Assembly (NCBI RefSeq): GCF_001280085.1 | Contig: NZ_LGED01000035.1 | Coordinates: 1-64,000 of the forward strand | Length of the DNA stretch: 64,000 nucleotides | Direction of reading: 5' to 3' | From: Saccharothrix sp. NRRL B-16348 | Lineage (GTDB): Bacteria; Actinomycetota; Actinomycetes; Mycobacteriales; Pseudonocardiaceae | In this document: piece after piece, positions 53,955-63,424 of the stretch | Numbering within the stretch: the stretch's first letter is position 1 | Layout: the number at the start of each line of letters is the position of its first letter | Program-made: the position numbers and the translations under genes | Notes under the pieces: model-generated | Database searches by the model: none | What the model was told of the DNA's origin: nothing | The model's input: the letters and a program-made list of their open reading frames with translations, nothing else

Positions 53955-55325
53955 TCAGCGGGTGACCGCGCCTACGGGCTCACGCTCCGTGACGTCATCG
54001 TCACCGTGCTGCTCTTCGAGCAGGGCGTCCACGTCGACCTGACCCGGGTTGTCCAGCACCTCGCGCAGCCGGTCGCGGTCCAACTGGCCCTGCCACCGTG
54101 CCACCACGAGGGTGCCGACACCGTTGCCGATGACGTTCGTGATCGCCCGCGCCTCGGACATGAACCGGTCGATGCCCACGATCAGCGCGATGCCGACCGC
54201 CGGGATCGCGCTGTTGCCCTCGAACGCGCTCAGCGACGCCGCCAGCGTGACCAGGCCCGCGCCCGTCACGCCCGCCGCGCCCTTGCTGGCCAGCAGCATG
54301 AACAGCAGCAGCCCGATCTGCGTGCCCAGGCCAACGTCCGTGCCCGTCGCCTGGGCGATGAAGATCGCGCCCATGGTCAGGTAGATGCACGTGCCGTCCA
54401 GGTTGAACGAGTAGCCGGTCGGGATCGTCAGGCCCACCACCGACTTGTCCGCGCCCGCCGCCTCCAGCTTCACCAGCATGCGCGGCAGCACCGTCTCCGA
54501 AGAGGACGTGCCGAGCACGATCAGCAGCTCGTCCTTGATGTACCGGAGGAACTTGAAGATCGAGAACCCCGCGTACAGCGCCACACCGCCCAGCACCACG
54601 AGGATGAACAGCAGGCACGTCGCGTAGAACGAGCCCATCAGCCACGCCAGCTTGCCCAGGATCGAGCCGCCGAACTTGCCGATGGTGTAGGCGATGCCGC
54701 CGAACGCGCCGATCGGCGCCGCGTACATGACGATCTTGATGACGCCGAACATCACCTTGGCCGTGGTGTCCAACGCGGACACCACCTTCTCGCCGCGCTT
54801 GCCCATGCCCGCCACGGCCACCGCGACCAGGATCGCGATCACCAGCACCTGGATCAGCTGACCGTCGGTGAACGCGCCGAGGAACGACTTCGGCACCAGG
54901 CCCAGGATGAAGCCCGTGACGCCGGTCTCGGCGGTCTTCGCGTCGGCCAGCGTCTTCTCCGCCGCGCCGTCGTTGATCGGGATGGACGCGCCGTGGTGGC
55001 CCGGCTGGACCAGGTTGACCACGATGAGGCCGATCGCCAGCGCGACCGTCGTCATCGCGGTGAAGTACAGGATGGTCCGCAGGGCCAGGCCGCCCGCCTT
55101 GGCGAGGTTGCCGAGGCCCGCGATGCCCACCACGACGGTGCAGAAGATCGTCGGCGCGATGACCACCTTGACCAGCGCGATGAAGAAGTCGGCCATCCAC
55201 TTCATGCCCGACGCCTGCGCCGGGAACGCGTACCCGACGACCACGCCGAGCACGATCGACACCAGCACCCAGAAGTAGAGGTGCTTGTAGATCGGTTTGC
55301 GCTCACGTGCTTGCGCGCTGACCAC
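53955..55325 (-). CDS. dctA: C4-dicarboxylate/cation symporter (DctA type)
   Basis: A 456-residue transporter of the DAACS family. Eight helices and two re-entrant hairpins are expected; signatures are GTSSSETVLPRML near residue 270 and GYSFNLDGTCIYLTM near 305, which bind substrate and cations. It imports succinate, fumarate or malate. The GTG at 55325 follows GGAGGAG; an ATG seven codons upstream has only a weak site. Upstream lie a divergent TAXI binding protein and a two-component system that may control it, as DcuS/DctB-type kinases do elsewhere. Confidence 0.92.
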   Translation of the reverse strand: MVSAQARERKPIYKHLYFWVLVSIVLGVVVGYAFPAQASGMKWMADFFIALVKVVIAPTIFCTVVVGIAGLGNLAKAGGLALRTILYFTAMTTVALAIGLIVVNLVQPGHHGASIPINDGAAEKTLADAKTAETGVTGFILGLVPKSFLGAFTDGQLIQVLVIAILVAVAVAGMGKRGEKVVSALDTTAKVMFGVIKIVMYAAPIGAFGGIAYTIGKFGGSILGKLAWLMGSFYATCLLFILVVLGGVALYAGFSIFKFLRYIKDELLIVLGTSSSETVLPRMLVKLEAAGADKSVVGLTIPTGYSFNLDGTCIYLTMGAIFIAQATGTDVGLGTQIGLLLFMLLASKGAAGVTGAGLVTLAASLSAFEGNSAIPAVGIALIVGIDRFMSEARAITNVIGNGVGTLVVARWQGQLDRDRLREVLDNPGQVDVDALLEEQHGDDDVTEREPVGAVTR

Positions 55326-55481
55326 GTCTCCTCCAAGGGGGACCATTGCCTGCCGGCGGTAGGGGGTTGGTTGGTGATCCTGAGCACAGGCCGCGGACAC
55401 GACAAGGAGCACGCCGGAAACTTCAGATCCCTCTGACGTAACACTCCGTTCACCCGGTGGCGTGGGGTTAGTCTGCTGTTC

Positions 55482-56426
55482 GTGCAGGTGTCCCGGCGTT
55501 CGGTGCTGCGAGCCGCCCTGGTGGCGGGCGTGCCGGCGTGGCTGTCGGCCTGCACGTCGACCGGCCCGCCCGCTCTCGGCGAACTGGTCCTCGCGACCGG
55601 GCCGGACGGTGCGGTGTTCCGCGAGATCGGCGGCGCGCTGGCGGCGGCGCTGGCCGATGAGCTGCCCGCGACCCGGGTCGTCGAGCGCCACACGGGCGCG
55701 TCGGTGGAGAACGTCCGCTTGCTGCGCGAGGGTCAGGTCCACCTGGGACTGTCCTCTTTGGACCCGTTGGTGGAGGGCGCTTTGCTCAGCGCCGAGGATC
55801 CGGGCGGGATCAGTGCTGTTGGCCGGCTCTACGACAGCTTCATGCAGATCGCCGTGCCCGCCGACTCGCCGCTGCGGACGTTGTCGGACCTGGCCGGGCG
55901 GACGGTGTCGTTCGGGCCGTCGGAGTCGGGCACCGAGTTCACCGCGACGCGCCTGCTGTCGTTGCTGGGGATCGAGGTGGACGCGCGCCGGATGGCACAC
56001 GCCGACGCGGCCGAGGAGCTGACCACCGGTTCGCTGGACGCGGTCCTGGCGTTGACCGGCATCCCGACCCCGGCGATCGCCGACACGCTCGACGCGTTCC
56101 CGCTGCGCTTGCTGGACCTGCCCGCGGAGGCCGAGAAACTGGCCGAGGCCTACCCGGGCCCGTACGTGCCTGCCACCATCCCGGCCACCACCTACGGCAA
56201 CCTGGGCCCGTGCCACACGTTCGCCGTGCCGAACCTGCTGCTGGCGCGGACGGCGTTGGACGAGGACGTGGTCGAGGTCGTGACGCGGACCGTGTTCACT
56301 CAGTCGGCCCGGATCGCCGCGGGCCACTCGGAGGCCAGCCGCATCAACGTGCGCACGGGCATCGCCACGGGCCAGGTCCCACTGCACAAGGGCGCCGAAC
56401 GCTGGTTCCGAGCCACCAAGCGCTGA
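55482..56426 (+). CDS. TAXI-family solute-binding lipoprotein
   Basis: A 314-residue exported binding protein. RRSVLRAALVAGV with WLSAC forms a twin-arginine-like or Sec lipoprotein signal. The mature part is a TAXI (TRAP-associated extracytoplasmic) receptor with TGPDGAVFREIGGALA and VSFGPSESGTEFTATRLL. TAXI proteins normally work with a fused DctQM membrane unit, but none is encoded here. It is divergent from dctA, and a histidine kinase lies downstream on the opposite strand, so a receptor role in dicarboxylate sensing is plausible. TAGTCT ends 7 nt before the GTG, suggesting a leaderless mRNA. Confidence 0.85.
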   Translation: MQVSRRSVLRAALVAGVPAWLSACTSTGPPALGELVLATGPDGAVFREIGGALAAALADELPATRVVERHTGASVENVRLLREGQVHLGLSSLDPLVEGALLSAEDPGGISAVGRLYDSFMQIAVPADSPLRTLSDLAGRTVSFGPSESGTEFTATRLLSLLGIEVDARRMAHADAAEELTTGSLDAVLALTGIPTPAIADTLDAFPLRLLDLPAEAEKLAEAYPGPYVPATIPATTYGNLGPCHTFAVPNLLLARTALDEDVVEVVTRTVFTQSARIAAGHSEASRINVRTGIATGQVPLHKGAERWFRATKR

Positions 56427-56971
56427 CCAGCCCATCCTTCATCCCCCACCACCTCCACCACCTCCCGCCGATCACCCAATGGTGGGAACCAACCATCAAT
56501 GGCGAAACTTTCCGCAGACCATTGACGTTGCCGGGATAGAAGGAGGCGGCACCGTCGGCGAGCGCTACGCGACCAGGCAGGCTGATGGCGCAGTCAGACG
56601 GTCAGACGGTCAGGAGGAGGGTCGGGTAGGGCGGTCAGGCCGAGGTCCAGCCACCAGGCGGCCACCGGACGCGGGCTCGGCCGCAGCCGGGCGCACCCAG
56701 CGACTCGGACGCGGCGGGCTCAGGCGACTCTGGCACCGCAGGCTCTGGCACCGCGGGTTCGGGCACGTGGTGCGTGCGGCGGTCGTGGGGCGCGGCGGGT
56801 GCGGAGGTGGCGGACTCGGGCGCGTGGTGGGCGCAGGCGGGCCGCGGGCTCGGGGCGTGGGGCTCGTGGGGCGTGGCGGCGTCGGGCGCGACAGGTGCTC
56901 GTGGTGGGCTGAGGCGCGAGGCTGACTGGGGACGGGCGGCGGGCAGGCGGCTTAGACGGGGTTCGCGCGCC
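56427..56971. other. 545-bp gap without a credible gene
   Basis: The gap holds Gly/Arg-coding low-complexity sequence, a 15-bp tandem pair (56728-56742 and 56743-56757) and TCAGACGG repeats near 56596-56611. The last 20 bp nearly repeat the end of the histidine kinase gene (56951-56967 compared with 56971-56988). A 148-codon frame at 56479-56925 lacks a ribosome site and recognisable domains. The part nearest 56450-56540 is less GC-rich but shows no clear promoter. Confidence 0.5.
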
Positions 56972-58339
56972 TCAGACGGGGGTTCGCGTGCCGAGGCGGA
57001 TGACGGCGTCCAGGCCGTGCGGTTCGGCCGGCAGCAAGGTCAGTTCGCCGCCGGCCGACGCGATCAGCTCGGCGCAGATGGCGAGGCCCAGGCCGGTGCC
57101 AGGGATGTTCTGGTGGCGTGGCGCGCGCCAGAAACGGCTCAGGGCGGCGGCTCGCTCCTCGTCCGACAGGCCCGTGCCGTCGTCGGTCACGTGCAGTTCC
57201 ACGTGGTCGTCCGAGGTTCGCCCCCAGACCTTCACCCGGGTGCCGCCGGAGAGGCGGATCGCGTTGCCGACGAGTTCGTCCAGCACGCTGCCCAGGCCGC
57301 CGGGTGGTTCCAGGGCGCGCAAACCGGGCGGGACGGTCACCTCCAGGCGCATCCCGCCCGCCAGGGCGCGCCAGCCGGGGACGTGCGTGGCCAGCAGGTT
57401 GTCCACGTCGACCGGTTCGGCGGCGGAGGCGCTGTCGAGGCGCGTGGCGGCCAGGAGGGTGTCCAGGACGCGGCCCATTTCCTCGGCCTCGTCCACGGCG
57501 ATGCGTTGCGCCTCGCGGCCCGCGTCGTCGGTGACGTGGGGTCCCAGGTTGTCCACGGCCAGGCGGAGGCTCGCCAGCGGGTTGCGGAGTTGGTGGGAGG
57601 CGTCCGCCACGAACGCGCGTTGCCTGCGCAGGGCCCGGCCGACCACGTCGACCATCGCGTTGAAGCTCGCGGCCAGTCTGCGCAGCTCAGGGGGCCCGCC
57701 GAGTTCGTCCGCACGGGCGTCCAGCCGGCCACCCGCGACGGCGGCGGTGGCCTCGTCCAGTCTGCGGACCGGGCGGAGGACCCAGCGCGACATCGGCCAC
57801 GCGACCGCCACCACGCCCAGCATGGGCACCAGGCCGATCAAGGCCAGCACACCCCACTGGCGGAGGATCGCGGACCTGAGGCCGTCGGTCGGGGAGATCG
57901 TCACCACGGCGGCCACCACTTCGCTGTCCCGGCCCACCGGCTCGACCACGACGAGGTTCACGCGTTCCCACGGCCACACCGACTGGTCGGTTTCGCCGCG
58001 GTATCCGCCGAAGGCCGCCTGCAACCCCACCTCGACGTGCGGGTCGTCCAAGGCGAACGGGCGGCGTGACGATTCCAGCACCGTGCCGTCGGTGCCGACG
58101 AGGGCGGCCGAGATGCCGTAGAGCTGGTCGTAGCGGACGAGTTCCTCGCGCAACGCGGTCAGCCGGTCCGACGCCAGGGCGTTCTCCGCCAACGACGCGA
58201 ACCGGCTCGCGTCACCCAGGCGGTCGAGGTAGGTCTCCTGGCTCTCGCGCTGCACGACGGCGAACGCGAGCGGCACGCCGAGGGCCGCGACCAGGGCGAC
58301 CAGCAGCGGCACGATGAGGACCAGCAAGCGGCGCAGCAC
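56972..58339 (-). CDS. Sensor histidine kinase
   Basis: A 455-residue membrane kinase. Helices at about 5-28 and 165-187 enclose an external sensor of about 135 residues; a HAMP domain follows, then HisKA with the phospho-His in DASHQLRNPL near residue 248. An HATPase domain carries N (GNAIRLS), G1 (DDGTGLSDEE) and G2 (GTGLGLAIC) boxes. Its probable partner is the OmpR-type regulator at 58950-59624, separated by an AMIN-like gene on the other strand. The extracellular sensor may read the ligand-bound TAXI protein. GGGAGG lies 10 nt before the GTG start. Confidence 0.92.
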   Translation of the reverse strand: MLRRLLVLIVPLLVALVAALGVPLAFAVVQRESQETYLDRLGDASRFASLAENALASDRLTALREELVRYDQLYGISAALVGTDGTVLESSRRPFALDDPHVEVGLQAAFGGYRGETDQSVWPWERVNLVVVEPVGRDSEVVAAVVTISPTDGLRSAILRQWGVLALIGLVPMLGVVAVAWPMSRWVLRPVRRLDEATAAVAGGRLDARADELGGPPELRRLAASFNAMVDVVGRALRRQRAFVADASHQLRNPLASLRLAVDNLGPHVTDDAGREAQRIAVDEAEEMGRVLDTLLAATRLDSASAAEPVDVDNLLATHVPGWRALAGGMRLEVTVPPGLRALEPPGGLGSVLDELVGNAIRLSGGTRVKVWGRTSDDHVELHVTDDGTGLSDEERAAALSRFWRAPRHQNIPGTGLGLAICAELIASAGGELTLLPAEPHGLDAVIRLGTRTPV

Positions 58340-58415
58340 GCGGAGGCAACCTCCCGGGGGTGACGTGCGTCATGTTGTCCGCGGGCTGTTCCGGCCCGAC
58401 GAAGGGGGAATGAGC

Positions 58416-58949
58416 ATGCTACGCAAGGTTGCGTTGTTACTCGCGGCGATGACCGCGTTCGCGGTGGTGGCGCCGGTGACGGCGTCCGCGGCGCCGACCG
58501 CCTGCACGCCGGTCGACTGGGGGTCGGGGCCGAAGTACGCGTCCCAGACCACGACCGGGCTGCTGGCGAACATCCGGGCCGGTCAGCAGGAGTGCTACGA
58601 CCGGCTGGTGTTCGACTTCACCGGCGGCGAGAACGACGGCTACACGGTGCAGTACGTGCCCGAGGTGACCCACGAGGGTTCGGGCAAGCCGGTGCCGCTG
58701 CGCGGTGCCGGCAAGCTCCAGATCACGGTGAACTCGCCGTCGTACGACCAGGACGGCAACCCGACCTACACGTACCCGAACGGGTCCGAGCTGGTGGACG
58801 TCACGGGTTACCAGACGTTCCGGCAGGTCGCGTGGGCCGGGTCGTTCGAGGGGCAGACGACGGTGGGCCTGGGTGTGCGCGCCCTGCTGCCGTTCCGGGT
58901 GTTCACGCTCCCCGGCCGGGTCGTGGTGGACGTCGCCCACGTGTGGTGA
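58416..58949 (+). CDS. Secreted AMIN-like domain protein
   Basis: A 177-residue exported protein. The signal peptide (about 1-28, ending ASAA) precedes a beta-rich AMIN-like domain found in many actinobacterial lipoproteins and cell-wall proteins, with CYDRLVFDFTG and VVVDVAHVW. One disulfide between the Cys near residues 32 and 66 is likely. The ATG at 58416 lies 7 nt after AAGGGGG. It is divergent from the kinase (76 bp) and its stop abuts the response regulator stop with no bases between. It may be a target or accessory of the two-component system. Confidence 0.8.
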   Translation: MLRKVALLLAAMTAFAVVAPVTASAAPTACTPVDWGSGPKYASQTTTGLLANIRAGQQECYDRLVFDFTGGENDGYTVQYVPEVTHEGSGKPVPLRGAGKLQITVNSPSYDQDGNPTYTYPNGSELVDVTGYQTFRQVAWAGSFEGQTTVGLGVRALLPFRVFTLPGRVVVDVAHVW

Positions 58950-59624
58950 TCAGCGGTCCGGGGTGTTGGCCGCCACCCGGTAGCCCACACCCCGGATTGT
59001 CTCGATGCGCAACGCGTCGCCGAGCTTGCCGCGCAGGGCGGCGATGTGGGTGTCCAGCGTGCGTGACGGCGCCTCCCAGTGCGCCTGCCACACCTGGTCC
59101 ACGATCAGGTTGCGGCTGACGACGGTGCCCGCGCGGCCGACGAGCAGCGCGAGCAGGTCGAACTCCTTGCGGGTCAACGGCACCGGTTCGCCGTTGATCC
59201 TGGCTTCACGGCCGGCCGGGTCCAGGGTGAGCGGGCCGAGCGTGATCTCGTGCTCGCGGGCGGCGGCACGGGCCGCGCGGGTGCGGCGGAGCACGGCCTC
59301 GATGCGGGCCAGCAGCTCGGCGGTGCCGAACGGCTTCACCACGTAGTCGTCCGCGCCCAGGCGCAGGCCGAGCACCCGTTCCCGCTCCTCGCCGCGCGCG
59401 GTGACGGTGATGATCGCGGTGCCGGTGCGGTGGCGCAGTTCGCGCAGCACGTCGAGGCCGTCGCCGTCGGGCAGGCCGAGGTCGAGCAGCACGACGTCCG
59501 CCGGCGGTGCGGTCAGCGCCGCGGCGGCCGTGCCGACCCGGTGGACTTCGTAGCCCGCGTGCCGGAGCGCGGTGAGCAGCCCGCGTGCCACCCGGTCGTC
59601 ATCTTCGACGACGAGGATGCGCAC
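58950..59624 (-). CDS. OmpR-family response regulator
   Basis: A 224-residue response regulator. The receiver domain has VVEDDDR at the start, the phospho-acceptor Asp in VVLLDLGLPDGDG near residue 51 and the conserved Lys in VKPFGTAEL near 101; the C-terminal winged helix (about 128-220) ends in TIRGVGYRV. It should be phosphorylated by the kinase at 56972-58339. The stop adjoins the AMIN-like gene end-to-end, and the GTG start lies at 59624, 7 nt downstream of the lgt stop, so it may be co-transcribed with lgt. Confidence 0.93.
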   Translation of the reverse strand: MRILVVEDDDRVARGLLTALRHAGYEVHRVGTAAAALTAPPADVVLLDLGLPDGDGLDVLRELRHRTGTAIITVTARGEERERVLGLRLGADDYVVKPFGTAELLARIEAVLRRTRAARAAAREHEITLGPLTLDPAGREARINGEPVPLTRKEFDLLALLVGRAGTVVSRNLIVDQVWQAHWEAPSRTLDTHIAALRGKLGDALRIETIRGVGYRVAANTPDR

Positions 59625-59630
59625 GGCGGC

Positions 59631-60635
59631 CTACTGCTCCGGCTTGTCGCCGGTGTCCGCGGGCTTCTCGGGCGCGGTCTTCGTGTCGGGGACGGTCGTC
59701 GTCTCCTCGGCGTCCGCCGGCTTGTCCTCGTCCGTGCTCGCGTAGCCGGACTCGGGCGGTTCGGTGGCGGCGGGCTCCTCGCGCACGATGACCTCGCGGT
59801 CGCCCTTCTTCCCGGCGAGCACGAAGTAGACGATCGCGCCGAGGAACACCACGGCGGAGGTGATGACGTTGATCCGCACGCCGAACACCTCGGTGGCGTG
59901 GTCGGTGCGCATCAGCTCGATCCAGAACCGGCCGGCCGTGTAGCCCGCGACGTACAGCGCGAACACGCGGCCGTGGCCCAGCCGGAACTTCCGGTCGGCC
60001 CACACGATGACCAGCGCGACGCCGAGGCACCACAGCAGTTCGTAGAGGAACGTCGGGTGCACGATCTCGATCGGCGTGTGGTCGACCGCCACGCCGCCGA
60101 GGTCGTCCTCGAAGCCGGTCTCCGGGTCTTCCCGCTTGTAGATCTCCAGGCCCCACGGCAGCGTGGTGGGACCGCCGTAGAGCTCCTGGTTGAAGTAGTT
60201 GCCGAGGCGGCCGACGGCTTGCGCGGCGACGATGCCGGGCGCGAGCGCGTCCGCCATCGCGGGCAGCGGGATGCCCTTGCGCCGGCACGCGATCCACGCG
60301 CCCACACCACCGAGGGCGATGGCGCCCCAGATGCCGAGGCCGCCGTTCCAGATGGCCAGGGCTGTGAGCGGGTTCTTACCCTCCCCGAAGTACTTGTCGT
60401 AGTCCGTCGCCACGTGGTAAAGCCGCCCGCCGACCAGGCCGAACGGGACCGCGAAGACGGCGATGTCGGTGACCTCGCCCTTCAGCCCGCCGCGGGCCAC
60501 CCAGCGGCGTTCACCCCACCAGATGGCCAGGATGATGCCGAGGATGATGCACAGCGCATAGGCGCGGAGCGGGATCGGTCCCAGTTGCCACACGCCCTGG
60601 TCGGGGCTGGGGATCGTCGCGAGGTAAGTCGTCAC
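59631..60635 (-). CDS. lgt: Prolipoprotein diacylglyceryl transferase
   Basis: A 334-residue membrane enzyme that transfers diacylglycerol from phosphatidylglycerol to the lipobox Cys of prolipoproteins, the first step in lipoprotein maturation. Seven helices are expected; the signature GRLGNYFNQELYG near residue 150 contains the essential residues. After the last helix (about 265-283) comes an acidic, Thr/Pro-rich cytoplasmic tail of about 50 residues, common in actinobacteria. The start is taken at the GTG coding for VTTYLATIPS; GTGs up to 60647 are in frame. Lipoproteins in this window, CebE and TAXI, would be its substrates. Confidence 0.92.
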   Translation of the reverse strand: MTTYLATIPSPDQGVWQLGPIPLRAYALCIILGIILAIWWGERRWVARGGLKGEVTDIAVFAVPFGLVGGRLYHVATDYDKYFGEGKNPLTALAIWNGGLGIWGAIALGGVGAWIACRRKGIPLPAMADALAPGIVAAQAVGRLGNYFNQELYGGPTTLPWGLEIYKREDPETGFEDDLGGVAVDHTPIEIVHPTFLYELLWCLGVALVIVWADRKFRLGHGRVFALYVAGYTAGRFWIELMRTDHATEVFGVRINVITSAVVFLGAIVYFVLAGKKGDREVIVREEPAATEPPESGYASTDEDKPADAEETTTVPDTKTAPEKPADTGDKPEQ

Positions 60636-60670
60636 CACGGCCACCACCGTAGTGGGTGCGCCCGTTCGTC

Positions 60671-61246
60671 CTACCGCGACAGCTCGATTGTTACCGGGAA
60701 GGGTCGTTCGAGCTTCAAAAACCCACCCTCGCTGCGCGCGGTCTCCACGTACTCGACACCGTCGAGCTCGAACAGGGTCGCGACCGGGTCACCACCCTTC
60801 GGGTCGACGACCAGGTAGAACGGCACCCCGGCCTCGGCGTAGAGCTGCTTCTTCAGGGTGAGGTCCTGCACGCGAGTGCTGGGTGAGAGCACCTCGACCG
60901 TGAGCAGTAGCTCCTCGACCGGCAGCAGCAGTCCTTTTCGCCCGCGCACGACGACTGCGACGTCCGGGATCAGCATCCGGCCGCCGGACAACCCGACGTT
61001 GAGACCGGGAAACACCTCGTGGTCGGCGGGGCAGGCCATCCGGAGACCGGCGTACACATCGCCGATGAAGCGCTGGTGGTCGAGGTTGCCGAGAGGGCTC
61101 ACGAGCAGCGCCCCGTCGACGAGTTCGACCCGCTGCGACCGGTCTTCGGGCAGTGCGAGGACTTCGTCGAGTGTCCACGGCCCGTCGTGGTGCACCCACG
61201 AGGTGCGACGTTCGAAGTCTTGTTCGTGGTCCGCCGGCAGAGCCAT
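60671..61246 (-). CDS. Uma2-family putative nuclease
   Basis: A 191-residue Uma2 (DUF820) protein with RVELVDGALLVSPLG near residue 40, PDVAVVVRGRKG near 94 and VEVLSPSTRVQDLTLKK near 117, ending in a beta-rich domain; these are the PD-(D/E)XK residues of the family. It sits between trpA and lgt, two genes usually adjacent in actinobacteria, so it was probably inserted. The ATG at 61246 follows GGAGG by 8 nt. The 150-bp gap to trpA shows only a short CCCGACG/CGTCGGG stem. Confidence 0.87.
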   Translation of the reverse strand: MALPADHEQDFERRTSWVHHDGPWTLDEVLALPEDRSQRVELVDGALLVSPLGNLDHQRFIGDVYAGLRMACPADHEVFPGLNVGLSGGRMLIPDVAVVVRGRKGLLLPVEELLLTVEVLSPSTRVQDLTLKKQLYAEAGVPFYLVVDPKGGDPVATLFELDGVEYVETARSEGGFLKLERPFPVTIELSR

Positions 61247-61396
61247 GCGTCATCACCTCCGGGGGCAGCCCGACGCACGCCAGTGTCGCACGTCGGGTCG
61301 TGGATGAGCTTGATCACGAGCCCAGGATGCCGACGCGCACCGACGATTTCGAGCCCTCGAAGCCGCCGAACGGTCTAGTTCACTCGAACGTGCGTG

Positions 61397-62178
61397 CTAA
61401 ACGGCCGCCGGCGCTTGGCGCACCCCGTTGGCCAAGTCCGTCGTCAACGCCGCCACGGTGTCGTCCCGCACGGCCGACACGAACGCCGAGCCCACGATGA
61501 CCCCGTCCGCGAACGCCGCCAGCTCCGCCGCCTGAGCGCCGTTGCGCACGCCCAACCCGACGCCGATCGGCATGTCGGTGTGCTCACGCACCCGCTTGAC
61601 CAGCGCCGGAGCCGCCGACGACACCACGTCGCGCGCACCCGTCACGCCCATCACCGACGTCGCGTACAGGAACCCCCGCGACGACCGCGCGGTCAGGTCG
61701 ATGCGCTCCTCCGTCGACGACGGGGCGACCAGGAAGATCCGGTCCAGGTCGTGCGCGTCCGTCGCCTCGATCCACGCAGCGCCCTCGTCCGGCACGAGGT
61801 CGGGCGTGATGACACCCAGCCCGCCCGCCGCCGCCAGGTCGCGCGCGAACCGGTCCACCCCGTACGCCAGCACCGGGTTCCAGTACGTCATCACGACCGC
61901 GCGCCCACCGGCCTCCGCGACCGACTCCACCACGCCGAACAGGTCCCGCACCCGGAACCCGCCGCGCAACGCCTGCTCGGCCGCGCGCTGGATGGTGACG
62001 CCGTCCATCACCGGGTCGGAGAACGGCAGGCCGACCTCCACCAGGTCGCACCCGGCCGACACCATCGTCCGCAGCACGTCCTTCGAGCCCTCGAGCGTGG
62101 GGTACCCGGCGGGCAGGTACCCGATCAGGGCCGCCCGCGCCTCCGCCCGACAAGCCGAGAAAACCGGTTCAAGCCTGC

Positions 62179-62182
<4 letters not shown>
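61397..62182 (-). CDS. trpA: Tryptophan synthase alpha chain
   Basis: A 261-residue TIM-barrel subunit that cleaves indole-3-glycerol phosphate to indole. The catalytic Glu is in [11 protein letters not shown] near residue 47 and the Asp in [18 protein letters not shown] near 215 binds phosphate. The GTG at 62182 overlaps the trpB stop in a GTGA pattern, matching stoichiometric assembly with the beta chain. It is the last trp gene here. Confidence 0.95.
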
Positions 62183-63402
<1,220 letters not shown>

Positions 63403-63424
63403 GCGCTCTCCTCCTACGGGGGTC

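Noticed and set aside
53955..56435. An 826-codon frame extending dctA upstream
   Set aside because: The upstream part is antisense to the TAXI gene; the DctA domain and a good ribosome site begin near 55325.
56479..56925. A 148-codon Gly/Arg-rich ORF
   Set aside because: No ribosome site and no domain, with internal tandem repeats; more likely non-coding.
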